Below are positions 35,543 to 44,147 of a stretch of DNA of 64,000 bases, in pieces. Source of the stretch: Deltaproteobacteria bacterium (GTDB lineage Bacteria > Myxococcota > Kuafuiibacteriia > Kuafuiibacteriales > Kuafuiibacteriaceae); assembly GCA_016703535.1 (NCBI GenBank), contig JADJBV010000001.1, positions 310,001 to 374,000 on the forward strand. The letters run 5' to 3'. How positions within the stretch are numbered: position 1 is the stretch's first letter; the number at the start of each line of letters is the position of its first letter. The notes under the pieces are model-generated. The model worked only from the letters and a program-made list of their open reading frames with translations, was not told the origin of the DNA and did no database searches. Both the position numbers and the translations under genes were made by a program.

Positions 35543-35998
35543 ATGACGCCCGACTTCTTCAACCCGCAGGATCTCAGTTTCGAGCAGGTCAAGGCCCTGA
35601 CCCACGGTATGCTTTCGGTGGCCCGGGTGGACGGCGTCCACGACAGCGAGATGCGGATGATCCGCGACTTCTATGAGTCGTGCGCCAGAAAAGGTGATCC
35701 GCGGCTCGAGGACGTGGCCCAAGGTCCCTTCGACCCGGCGGTGGCCTCCCGCCTCTTCGAGAGCCCCGAGCTCAAGAAGCTCTTCGTGAAGAGCCTGATC
35801 CTCCTGGCCTTCGCCGACGGCGCCTACGCCCGGGCCGAAGACCAGGTCATTCGCGGCTACGCTGAGGCATTTGGCCTCAACTCCACCGAGGTCGATCAGC
35901 TGCACGAGGCCACCAAGGAGTATCTCCTGGCGGGCCTGGCGCACGTGAAGAACCTCGACGCCCTCAAGGAGGTCCGTCGCCGCCTCGACCCGCACTGA
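35543..35998 (+). CDS. TerB-like helical protein
   Basis: 151 aa, all-alpha, soluble. The repeated pattern MLSVARVDGVHDSEMRMIRDF and LLAFADGAYARAEDQVIRGYAE matches the TerB fold, in which paired acidic residues after the two helices bind metal. The second copy is closer to the canonical TerB sequence. In stand-alone form such proteins are common in myxobacteria with no assigned role; the link to tellurite resistance is only by family name. Followed 39 nt later by mreB. Confidence 0.82.
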   Translation: MTPDFFNPQDLSFEQVKALTHGMLSVARVDGVHDSEMRMIRDFYESCARKGDPRLEDVAQGPFDPAVASRLFESPELKKLFVKSLILLAFADGAYARAEDQVIRGYAEAFGLNSTEVDQLHEATKEYLLAGLAHVKNLDALKEVRRRLDPH

Positions 35999-36037
35999 CG
36001 CTGGCGTGGCCCGCCAAAGTCTGGTACGCCCAGCGCC

Positions 36038-37060
36038 GTGTTGGATCGCGTCCTCGGGATGTTCAGCCAGGACATCGCGATCGACTTGGGCACCGCGAAT
36101 ACGCTGGTGCACATGCGCGGCAAGGGCGTCGTCCTCGATGAGCCCTCGGTCGTTGCCATCACCAAAGGCAACAACCGCAAGGTGGTCGCGGTCGGCCACG
36201 AAGCCAAAGAGATGTTGGGCAAGACGCCCGGCAACATCGAGGCCATCCGCCCGATGCGAGAGGGCGTCATCGCCGACTTCGCCGTCACCGAGGCGATGCT
36301 CAAGTACTTCATCCGGAAGGCCAACCGGCGCAACCACCTGATCCGCTCGCGCCTGGTCATCTCCATCCCGGCGGGCATCACCGACGTCGAGACCAAGGCG
36401 GTCCGGGAGGCCGCCATGTCGGCCGGCGTCCGGGAGGTGTTGTTGATCGAGCAGCCGATGGCCGCGGCGGTCGGCGCCGGGCTGCCAGTGCTCGACGCCC
36501 GGGGCAGCATGATCATCGACATCGGCGGCGGCACCACCGACATCGCGGTCATCTCGCTGGGTGGCTTGGTCACCTACCGCACACTCAAGGTCGCCGGCGA
36601 CAAGCTGGACGAGGCCATCATCCAGTACGTGCGGCGCCGCCATAACATCCTGATCGGCGAACGCACCGCCGAGTCGGTGAAGGTCAAGATCGGCAACGTC
36701 CACGTCCGCTGCAACACCGGTCACATGGAGTTGAAGGGCCGGGACCTGATCTCGGGCGTGCCCAAGTCCATTCGGATCACCGCCGCCGACGTCCGGGAGG
36801 CCCTGGGCGACACCATCCAGCTGATGGTCGAGGCCTTGCGTTCGGTCCTGGAGCGAACGCCGCCCGAACTTTCGGCGGATCTCGCCGAGCGCGGGGTGGT
36901 GTTGGTCGGCGGTGGTGCTCACCTCGCCGGCCTGGACCTGGTGCTCCGGGAAGAAGCCGGCATCCCGGTGATCGTCGCCGAAGACCCGCTCCTGGCGGTG
37001 GTCAACGGCGTCGGCATGGTGCTCGAGGACCTCGAGCGCTACCGAGGGTTGCTCTTCTAG
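36038..37060 (+). CDS. mreB: Rod shape-determining protein MreB
   Basis: 340 aa from a GTG at 36038. Actin-fold motifs are present: phosphate-1 DIAIDLGTANTLVHMRGKG, connect-1 EPMAAA-type (EQPMAAAVGAG), phosphate-2 IIDIGGGTTDIAVI, and adenosine GVVLVGGGAHLAGL. It polymerises at the inner membrane to guide cell-wall synthesis. No mreC or mreD is adjacent, unlike the common mreBCD operon. It overlaps holA by one base, so the two are coupled. The gene is intact with no unusual insert. Confidence 0.96.
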   Translation: MLDRVLGMFSQDIAIDLGTANTLVHMRGKGVVLDEPSVVAITKGNNRKVVAVGHEAKEMLGKTPGNIEAIRPMREGVIADFAVTEAMLKYFIRKANRRNHLIRSRLVISIPAGITDVETKAVREAAMSAGVREVLLIEQPMAAAVGAGLPVLDARGSMIIDIGGGTTDIAVISLGGLVTYRTLKVAGDKLDEAIIQYVRRRHNILIGERTAESVKVKIGNVHVRCNTGHMELKGRDLISGVPKSIRITAADVREALGDTIQLMVEALRSVLERTPPELSADLAERGVVLVGGGAHLAGLDLVLREEAGIPVIVAEDPLLAVVNGVGMVLEDLERYRGLLF

Positions 37061-38103
37061 TGGCGACGCGGGGTGAGAGCCTCGACCTCGCGGCGGACCT
37101 GAAGAAGAACGGTCCGAGGCCGATCTACGCGATCGACGGCGAAGAGCGGGTGTTGGTCGACGAGGCGGTCGAGCTGCTCAAGACCACCGCCCTGGACGCC
37201 CGCTCCCGGGACTTCAACTTCGACGCCTTCAGCGGCAAACAGGCGGGCCTCACCAAGGTGTTGGACGCCGCCCAGATGTTGCCGGCCTTCGCGCCGCGCC
37301 GGATGGTGGTGGTGCAAGGCGCCGACGCCATGTTCGGTGACGAGGCCGACGCCCAGATGTTGGCCTACCTGGAGCGGCCCAACCCGACCACGGTGTTGGT
37401 CTTGATCGCCGAGAAGTTCGACGCTCGCACCAAGGTCTACAAGGCCTTTCAAAAGGCCGGGGTCGCCTTCCGCTTTGGGCGGCCCAGCGAACGGGACATG
37501 CCGGATCGGGTGCGGGCCCGGGCCAAGCTGATGGGCGTCGCCATCGACGAAACCGGCATCCGGGCCCTCTGCCACGCGGTCGGCACCGAACTCGGCGCGG
37601 CCAGCCAAGCCCTGGAGGTCCTCGGCCTGTACGCCAAAGATCGAACGATCCAGGCGGCCGACGTCGAGGCCGTGGTGCAGGTGACCAAAGAGGAGTCGAT
37701 CTTCGAGCTGACCGACGCGGTGGGCAGCGGCGATCGGGGGCGGGCACTTTCGGGGCTGCACCAGCTGATCGCCATTGGCCGCCAACACCCGCTGCCCATC
37801 TTGGCCATGATCGCCCGGCACTTCCGCAACCTGCTCAAGGCCCGGGCGGCCCTCGATGCCGGGGTCAGCCGCGATCAGATCCAGGCCTTGGTGGGCGTAC
37901 CGCCCTTCGTGGTCGACAAGTTGCTCCGCCAGGCCCGCAACCAGCCGCTGGTGGTGTGGGCCCGGGCCCTGGAGCACATCGGCCAGGCCGATCGGGCCTT
38001 GAAGGGCGGGGCCCTGGACGGCCACCGGGCCATGGAGCGGCTCGTGCTTGCCCTGATGGGGCCGCCGCCGGGGTCCCTGGCTCCCAGGTCGGGCCTCCGA
38101 TAG
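37060..38103 (+). CDS. holA: DNA polymerase III subunit delta
   Basis: 347 aa from a GTG at 37060 overlapping the mreB TAG. HolA layout: N-terminal PIYAIDGEERVLVDEAVELL, then FDAFSGKQAG, MLPAFAPRRMVVVQGAD and a P-loop-less AAA-like core. The C-terminal collar domain is AVGSGDRGRALSGLHQLIAIG and LPILAMIARHFRNLLKARA. The subunit opens the sliding clamp in the clamp loader. No helix-turn-helix is visible. Family recognition rests on the overall pattern and is secure. Confidence 0.9.
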   Translation: MATRGESLDLAADLKKNGPRPIYAIDGEERVLVDEAVELLKTTALDARSRDFNFDAFSGKQAGLTKVLDAAQMLPAFAPRRMVVVQGADAMFGDEADAQMLAYLERPNPTTVLVLIAEKFDARTKVYKAFQKAGVAFRFGRPSERDMPDRVRARAKLMGVAIDETGIRALCHAVGTELGAASQALEVLGLYAKDRTIQAADVEAVVQVTKEESIFELTDAVGSGDRGRALSGLHQLIAIGRQHPLPILAMIARHFRNLLKARAALDAGVSRDQIQALVGVPPFVVDKLLRQARNQPLVVWARALEHIGQADRALKGGALDGHRAMERLVLALMGPPPGSLAPRSGLR

Positions 38104-38112
38104 CATCCCTCC

Positions 38113-39789
38113 ATGCGCCTCGGTTTGGTGTGGGTAGGTGTGATCTGCGCGGCCTTTGGCCAGGGGATCATCGCCTGCTCCGAAGCACCTATCTGTAGTC
38201 CACTCGTGATCCAAAGCGACACCAGCTGTTCGGTCAGCGCCGACTGCGTGGAGGCCGGCTTCCCTGGGCTAACTTGCATCGACGGCGCCTGTCGTGTGCC
38301 CTGCACCACCGACTCGGACTGCACCCTGACGGCGATCTCTTCCGATTCAGACGAGGCGCAAGAGCAGCTCTCCTGGCCCGAAGAGTGCCGGGTGGGCCCG
38401 AAGGCGATCTGTGAATCCCAGGTCTGCATCCCGGCCTGTTCGAGCGACGCCGAGTGCAGCAACGGGGAGAGTTGCCTGCGCCTGCCTTCGGCCTCCACCA
38501 ATGATCCGGGAAGGTGTGGCCTCTTCCAAGAGAGCTTCGAGATCCCCCGGGGGGCGTCGGGGATCGACTTCGAGTCGATCGGCTGGTCCTTGGCGACCGA
38601 TCGCAGCTTGGTGAACCCGCGCCTGAAGGTGGCGTGGAAGGGCATCGTCGGCTGCAGCAACCCCGATCCCACCACGTGTGGCGGGTCCGCGGCCGGCGGC
38701 GTCCGCTTTGCGCTGATTGAGGCCCTGCCGACCCCGCCCAAAGGTACGCCCAACTCGGCGCCAACCTGCGGCGCCTGCGCCTGTTGCCTCGAGTGTCTTT
38801 TGGATCCGCCCACCACCGCCGACGCCGTCGCCCCGTTTTGTTCGTCCCGTTGTGAGGCCGAACGACAAGAGAACCCCAACGTCAGCTGCGGCATCATTTC
38901 GCCCGCGCCCTTCGATGAGTGCCCCGCCTCCAACCCGGGGTGCGCCGGTCAGCCGGTGTGTCCGGCGACGGTGCCAGGGCGCTGTCAAGCGGTCTGCACG
39001 GCCTGCGAAGCTTGTCCGGCCCAGACCGCCGAGGTCGGCGAACGCCTCTCCAGCTGCGAGCGGGACGCGGCCGTCAAAGGGTGCAGTGCTTGTCCGCTCT
39101 GCGATACCTGCGCTCTTCAGCAATGCCCGGTTTGTGCACCAGACAGGAACATGCCTAGCGAGTGTGAGGCTTGTTTGGCCCTCAATTGCCGGCCCCTACC
39201 CGAATGCCAGGCCTGCTACGCTTGCTCCGAGCTTTCTCAGTGCACCTTGGCTGGCCAGACCTGCCCCGAGGCTCGCCAGACCTGCGAGGCCCAGGGCAAC
39301 GCCGGCTGTTACCCGACGCCGGTCAACTATCCCCGGGCCCAACTCACCGAGGCCGAGCAGTCTTTGATCTCGCCGCCGCTCCCGGTGGTGGCCGGGGCCG
39401 CCGGAGCGCTGACCTTGGAGTTCAGCTACGTGCCCTTCAACGTGGGCCGCACCTATGCGGTCGGGACCCAAAACCAGGCGCCGCCCTTGTGGCCCCGGGT
39501 CGAACAGGAGCTGTTGGTCCAGTTTTGTGCGACCAACTGTGAACAAGAGAACTCCTTCACCACCGCTCAGTTTGCCGATGGTCGACCCGTGTCTTTGCCG
39601 CCTCCCAATCAGCGCGGCAACGGCCTGCAGGTCGGCACCCAATCGGAGCTCGACTGGCGCAGCGGCAAGGTCCGGATCCCGATCCCCGAAAACTTCCGGA
39701 CCCCCACCTTCCGGGTCCGTTTTGTCCCTCACTTCGGCGAAGGCGTCCGGCTCGGCCTGGACGACGTGATGATTCGGAGGCGCGGATGA
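38113..39789 (+). CDS. Secreted cysteine-rich protein
   Basis: 558 aa from the ATG at 38113. The N-terminus MRLGLVWVGVICAAFGQGIIAC reads as a signal peptide with lipobox IIAC. Two Cys-rich blocks follow: ~25-130, with EGF/knot-like units such as CSVSADCVEAGFPGLTC and CTTDSDC, and ~215-395, with dense CxxC pairs (CGACACCLECL, CTACEACPAQ, CPLCDTCALQQCPVC). About 55 cysteines in all. The C-terminal ~150 residues are a beta-sandwich-like domain with few cysteines. It overlaps the next lipoprotein gene by ATGA, so the pair probably forms a unit. Confidence 0.8.
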   Translation: MRLGLVWVGVICAAFGQGIIACSEAPICSPLVIQSDTSCSVSADCVEAGFPGLTCIDGACRVPCTTDSDCTLTAISSDSDEAQEQLSWPEECRVGPKAICESQVCIPACSSDAECSNGESCLRLPSASTNDPGRCGLFQESFEIPRGASGIDFESIGWSLATDRSLVNPRLKVAWKGIVGCSNPDPTTCGGSAAGGVRFALIEALPTPPKGTPNSAPTCGACACCLECLLDPPTTADAVAPFCSSRCEAERQENPNVSCGIISPAPFDECPASNPGCAGQPVCPATVPGRCQAVCTACEACPAQTAEVGERLSSCERDAAVKGCSACPLCDTCALQQCPVCAPDRNMPSECEACLALNCRPLPECQACYACSELSQCTLAGQTCPEARQTCEAQGNAGCYPTPVNYPRAQLTEAEQSLISPPLPVVAGAAGALTLEFSYVPFNVGRTYAVGTQNQAPPLWPRVEQELLVQFCATNCEQENSFTTAQFADGRPVSLPPPNQRGNGLQVGTQSELDWRSGKVRIPIPENFRTPTFRVRFVPHFGEGVRLGLDDVMIRRRG

Positions 39790-41150
39790 AAACGACGCCG
39801 GTGTTGTTGGGGGTCGTCCTGTTTGCGGCCTGTGGGGAGGCCACCAAGACCGTTCGAGTGGTCCTCGAGGCCCCGACCTTGGCCGCGGTGGATCCGGGGG
39901 CGATCGAAGCTCGCCTGGCCAAGGTGCGGGTGTTCGTGCGGGACACCGGCGAAGGCGTGATCGTCCGAGATCTAGCGCCCAGCGAACGCCAAGTGACGGT
40001 CGAGAACTATCAGACCGAAGAGACCACGGTTGACGTGGTGGTCGAAGGCTACGACGAGCTAGGGACGGTGGTGGCCTATGGCCGGGTCGAAGACGTCAAC
40101 GTCGAGGAGGAGGAGGCGACGGTCAACGTGCCCTTCCGCCGAAGCCTGGCCTACGTGATCCACCAGCCCAACCCCGGTCAACAACGCCCGGACAGCGCGA
40201 TCTACGTGCTGGATCTCGCGACCCGAGCCTTCGTGGGCAAGGTCACCATCCCGGGCACGGCGCCGTCGGCCCGAGGCATCTCGGCCTGGGGCGGCCAGGC
40301 CATGTTGGTGACCTTTTCGGATGAGGGCATGGGCAAAGTCGGCGTGCTCTCGACCAGCGATCACACCTGGCAGGTGCACAACTTGCCCCAGATCCAAGAC
40401 TTGGCGATCGCCGGGAGCACCAGCAACACCGGTTTGGTCGCGGGCGGAGGGCGCCTCAACCTGATCGACCTTTCGAGCGGCGCGGTCGAGACCTTGGCCG
40501 AAGGTGGTGGGCCCTTGGTGATCGGTGGCCGAGTCCGGGACGCGGCGATCGGGTTGGGCGGCCGCCGGGCGGTGGTGGCCCTGGACACCAACCTGGCGAT
40601 CGTCGACCTGCCCAACAAGGCTACCCGAGCCGTGGTGCTCGACTCACCCGGCGGCGTTGGCCTCAGCGCCGACGGCATCACCGCCTTCGCCACCAGCCGC
40701 ACCTTGCCGGTGGCAGTGGAGATCGCCCTCGAGCAACAGACCACCGACGTGCGCGGCGCGGCCTTCGCGGGGCCCACCGGCATCGCCACCTATTCGGACG
40801 CGATCCCTGGGGTCTTGGCGGTGTACACCGACGAACAAAACGGCGCCTCTCGGGTCCTCGGTTGGGAGGACGGCGGCAGCAAGTTGCCCGACGACCAGCA
40901 GGTCACGACCCTGCGCTCCGCCACCGGAATCACCAGCGACGGCCCAGGGCGCCGGGTGGTGGTGGTCGCGGCCGGGACCTCCTCCACGACGGCCGGGTTG
41001 ACGGTGATCGACACCTTCTCCAACCAACAACCGCTCCAGTCTTCGACCGCGTTGTATCCCACCGATCCCGACGACAACAGCGCCGGCGATCCGCTGGTCA
41101 GCGGCACCCGCTATCGCCCTCGGGGCGTCGCGGTGATCTACGGGCGCTGA
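39786..41150 (+). CDS. Lipoprotein with beta-propeller-like repeats
   Basis: 454 aa from the ATG at 39786. Signal MKTTPVLLGVVLFAAC has lipobox FAAC. The N-terminal ~110 residues form a beta-sandwich-like region (KVRVFVRDTGEGVIVRDL). Residues ~115-454 show repeating blades of the quinoprotein/NHL type (SAIYVLDLATRAFVGKVTIP, GKVGVLSTSDHTWQVHNL, GRLNLIDLSSGAVETLAEGG). Only the signal Cys is conserved in the mature protein, unlike its partner upstream. Its stop shares one base with the ATG of the nucleotidyltransferase gene downstream. Confidence 0.8.
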   Translation: MKTTPVLLGVVLFAACGEATKTVRVVLEAPTLAAVDPGAIEARLAKVRVFVRDTGEGVIVRDLAPSERQVTVENYQTEETTVDVVVEGYDELGTVVAYGRVEDVNVEEEEATVNVPFRRSLAYVIHQPNPGQQRPDSAIYVLDLATRAFVGKVTIPGTAPSARGISAWGGQAMLVTFSDEGMGKVGVLSTSDHTWQVHNLPQIQDLAIAGSTSNTGLVAGGGRLNLIDLSSGAVETLAEGGGPLVIGGRVRDAAIGLGGRRAVVALDTNLAIVDLPNKATRAVVLDSPGGVGLSADGITAFATSRTLPVAVEIALEQQTTDVRGAAFAGPTGIATYSDAIPGVLAVYTDEQNGASRVLGWEDGGSKLPDDQQVTTLRSATGITSDGPGRRVVVVAAGTSSTTAGLTVIDTFSNQQPLQSSTALYPTDPDDNSAGDPLVSGTRYRPRGVAVIYGR

Positions 41151-42445
41151 TGAGTCAACGAGATGGGGCCCTGGCGGTCCTCAAGGTGCTGCGGGAGGCG
41201 GGCCACTCGGCCTACTTCGCTGGCGGCTGTGTTCGGGATCTGCTCCTCGGTCGGACGCCCAAGGACTGGGACGTGGCCACCTCGGCGACGCCCGAGCAGG
41301 TGACCCAACTTTTTCGAAGGACGCTGGCGATCGGCGCGGCCTTTGGGGTGATCAAGGTGCTCTGGCGGCCGGGCCAGGAGTACGAGGTCGCGACCTACCG
41401 CACCGAAGGGGACTACAGCGACGGGCGGCGCCCCGATCAGGTGCACTACTCGACCTCTCCCAAAGAGGACGTGGAGCGCCGTGACTTCACCCTCAACGCG
41501 TTGCTCCTGGATCCCGCGCCTGGCCCCAGTCCGCGCCCGGAAGAGGAGGGCGCCGAACGCCATGAACGAGAGGACGGGGTGGTCCTCGACTTCGTGGGAG
41601 GGGTCCCGGATCTCCGGGCGGGCCTGATCAAGGCGGTCGGTGATCCCCACGAACGCTTCAAAGAAGATCGACTACGCATGTTGCGAGCGGTCCGTTTTGC
41701 GGCGCGTTTTGGCTTCGCCATCGAAGCTGCAACCCAACTTGCAATTCAGGCTCACGCCAAAGAGATCAAGGTGGTCAGCGTCGAACGGATCGTCAACGAA
41801 CTCGACGGCATCTGGGGATCGGGCCGGGCCGCCCCAGGCGAACAGCGGCTGGAGGAGGTGGGCCTTTGGGCCGGGCTCTCGGCCTTTTTCCCGAGTCGCT
41901 CCAAGGTCGCCTCTGAACGCCTCCTGCGGCTCGATCAACTTCCGAGTTCGCCCGAGGTGCCGCTGTCGCCAGCAGACCGGACGATCTTGGCCTGGGCCCT
42001 GTTGTTGGAGGGCGATCGCCGGGCCCTGGAGCAGGCGATGCGGAGCCTCAAGTTCTCCCGAGATCGGATCGATCAGGTCCTCGCCTTGGTGGAGTTGGCG
42101 CCGACCTTGATGGCCCTGGAGACCGAAGCTGAACCGCGGGTGCGGCGATTGGTGTCCAGGGGAGGGGCCATGGCTCGATGGTTCCAGCTCTGCCTTTTGC
42201 CGCCAGCTCACCCCGGGATCTCGCGCTTCTCCGCCATGGTGGAGGAGCTGGCGGCCCGGCCCTTGCCCGAAAAGCCCTTGGCGGGTGGGGCCGAACTCAA
42301 GGCCTTGGGCGTCGCGCCGGGGCCAGACTTCAAGCGTTACCTGGGGGCGGTCGACGACGCGGTCTACGCGAGGCAGATCAGCACCCGGGAAGAGGCTTTG
42401 GCCTTGCTGGAGCGGCTGGTCAAAGACGGGCTCAGCGCGAGCTGA
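41150..42445 (+). CDS. Class II CCA-adding / poly(A)-polymerase family nucleotidyltransferase
   Basis: 431 aa from the ATG at 41150, one base into the preceding stop (TGATG). Core motifs are YFAGGCVRDLLLGRTPKDWDV, with the DxD metal ligands, VERRDFTLNALL, and EDRLRMLRAVRFAARFGF. The class II enzyme either adds CCA to tRNA 3' ends or polyadenylates RNA (PcnB); sequence alone does not decide. Since neither tRNA gene here encodes CCA, a CCA function is plausible. The 3' end overlaps the convergent cytochrome gene by 14 bp. No HD domain is seen. Confidence 0.9.
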   Translation: MSQRDGALAVLKVLREAGHSAYFAGGCVRDLLLGRTPKDWDVATSATPEQVTQLFRRTLAIGAAFGVIKVLWRPGQEYEVATYRTEGDYSDGRRPDQVHYSTSPKEDVERRDFTLNALLLDPAPGPSPRPEEEGAERHEREDGVVLDFVGGVPDLRAGLIKAVGDPHERFKEDRLRMLRAVRFAARFGFAIEAATQLAIQAHAKEIKVVSVERIVNELDGIWGSGRAAPGEQRLEEVGLWAGLSAFFPSRSKVASERLLRLDQLPSSPEVPLSPADRTILAWALLLEGDRRALEQAMRSLKFSRDRIDQVLALVELAPTLMALETEAEPRVRRLVSRGGAMARWFQLCLLPPAHPGISRFSAMVEELAARPLPEKPLAGGAELKALGVAPGPDFKRYLGAVDDAVYARQISTREEALALLERLVKDGLSAS

Positions 42446-43130
42446 GGGTCTCGATGAAGGCGGCGATGTCCGCGACCTGGGGGCTGCTCAGCCGGTTGTT
42501 CCCGTAGGCCGGGCTCCACTCGCTGCCGCGGCGGTTGCCCCGGAGGAGGCCGTTGCCCTCCCGCACCTTCCTCGCCACTTCGGCGAAGTTTTTGCCCGCG
42601 ATGGCGGGACCGAGGCCAACCTTCCCGTGGGGATGGCAGCCGTGGCAGGCGGCGTAAAAGAGCTCTCGGCCTCGATCGGCGTCGCCGCCCCGGTATTCGC
42701 TTCGGCTGTAGTCGAGATCGGCGACCAAGGCCGGCTCGATCTTCGGGCTGGGCTGCGGCGCGCTGCCGGGGGAGATCACCTTCAAATAGGCCGCCAGATC
42801 GGTGCGCTTTTTCCCCTCCAGGGGCTGGCCTCCCTGGAAGATCTGCACGCAGACGTCGACGGCGTCCGACAGGGTCGGGTGGGCGGTGCGGTTGACGTCG
42901 GCGCGCCAGAACTTGCGCTTGGCCACGCCCCACAAAGAGAAGCCGGCCCGGAGGCGGCCGTCCCCTTCTTTTTCTTCGTCCTTTACGGTGGCGTGGCAGT
43001 CGCTGCAGGCGACCCCGTTTTTGCCGAGGCCCGGGTCGTGGAAGGCGCGGCGACCGGCGATCTCTTCGGAGCTCTGGGCGGCGAGGGTGAGGGTCAAGGC
43101 CAGGACGAACACGGCCGGAGGGTAGCCCAA
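42432..43130 (-). CDS. Dihaem cytochrome c
   Basis: 232 aa from a TTG at 43128-43130; an in-frame GTG at 43112 is also possible and would start the signal VFVLALTLTLAAQS. Two haem sites are visible: CSDCH (KNGVACSDCHATV) and CHGCH (FYAACHGCHPHG). The N-terminal module resembles cytochrome c peroxidase-type domains (EEIAGRRAFHDPGLGKNG), and the C-terminal is a class I domain (GPAIAGKNFAEVARKVREG). Likely periplasmic electron carrier or part of a di-haem enzyme. It ends opposite the CCA gene and lies 14 nt after the SprT-like stop. Confidence 0.86.
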   Translation of the reverse strand: MGYPPAVFVLALTLTLAAQSSEEIAGRRAFHDPGLGKNGVACSDCHATVKDEEKEGDGRLRAGFSLWGVAKRKFWRADVNRTAHPTLSDAVDVCVQIFQGGQPLEGKKRTDLAAYLKVISPGSAPQPSPKIEPALVADLDYSRSEYRGGDADRGRELFYAACHGCHPHGKVGLGPAIAGKNFAEVARKVREGNGLLRGNRRGSEWSPAYGNNRLSSPQVADIAAFIETLSSR

Positions 43131-43143
43131 GATCGGCCGCTGG

Positions 43144-43953
43144 TCAGTAACGGAGCAACTTGGAGAGGTGCTTCTGCTCCCACTTTTGGGCCCGCTCGAA
43201 GTCGTGGAAACGCCGCTCGTCCTTCTGGAAGGCCGGGGTGTGGATGCAGCGGCGGCCGTCCTTTTCCTCGACCCCGTGGAGCTCGTGGAGCATCTCGTGG
43301 AACACCACCGACCCCACGAAATATTCGGGAACGAAGGGCTGATCCAGGGCCGGGTGGATCCGGATCAAGCCTTGTTCATCGCAGTAGGAGCCCATCCGGA
43401 TTGAGTGGCGCCGTTGGTTCTTTACGGCCCGGGACCAGGTGATCCGGGCGCTGATCTTTTGCTCGAAGTAGCGCTCGTTGAGGGCCCCCATGATGGCGCC
43501 GAGGTCGTGGGTCTCGCCCACCGGTTGCACCACCAGCTCTTGTTCTTCGACCTTCTTGACCCGGTGCCGGTGGGCCTCGATGTAGTCGTCGATCAGCTGG
43601 GCCTCCAGGGCCTTGAGCCGCCGCCCGTCCACGAACCCGGCCACTGCCTTCAGCACCAGCTCCGGTGCGTCACAGAAGATCGCGTGCAGGCGCAGGTACA
43701 ACACGCCCCGGCGCCGGGAGAACGAGATCATCGTCGAGCGGTTTTGGGTGAGCTGGACGATCACCTTGGGGCCGATCTCCGCCCGAATCACCTGCTCGAT
43801 CCGCACCTGGCCCCGAATGGTGGCGGCGGTTTGTTCGAGGGGGAGGGCGAGCTGAGGGACCGGGACCGGAGCGGTCGCCCGTCGAGGCACGGGGGCCGAT
43901 CGAGGACGAACCTCGGCGAGCAGGGCGGACAAGGCCAGCTCGAGCTGCGCCAT
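43144..43953 (-). CDS. SprT-like zinc metallopeptidase
   Basis: 269 aa. The zinc site is VVFHEMLHELHG (HExxH, with the third ligand likely the His of CIHTPAFQ). Preceding it is ARITWSRAVKNQRRHSIRMGSY, typical of SprT domains. The N-terminal half is a separate basic domain (YLRLHAIFCDAPELVLKAV). Eukaryotic SPRTN cleaves DNA-protein crosslinks; bacterial relatives are mostly uncharacterised. Start ATG at 43951-43953. It lies downstream of the permease gene, 194 nt away. Confidence 0.85.
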   Translation of the reverse strand: MAQLELALSALLAEVRPRSAPVPRRATAPVPVPQLALPLEQTAATIRGQVRIEQVIRAEIGPKVIVQLTQNRSTMISFSRRRGVLYLRLHAIFCDAPELVLKAVAGFVDGRRLKALEAQLIDDYIEAHRHRVKKVEEQELVVQPVGETHDLGAIMGALNERYFEQKISARITWSRAVKNQRRHSIRMGSYCDEQGLIRIHPALDQPFVPEYFVGSVVFHEMLHELHGVEEKDGRRCIHTPAFQKDERRFHDFERAQKWEQKHLSKLLRY

Positions 43954-44147
43954 CCGAAAGCATGGAACCAGAAAACCGCCTCCGAGTCGATCCCGTCCTC
44001 CTCCGCCCGGGCCAATCTCAATCCTCAGGCCGTGAAACGTGGGCGTGGCCGTGAACGAACGGCGCCGGCGGGGAAGATGGTTCGGCCACGGCCACGGCCA
44101 CGATCACGATCACGATCACGGCCAGGAAGGACGGGATTGGGAGCGAT

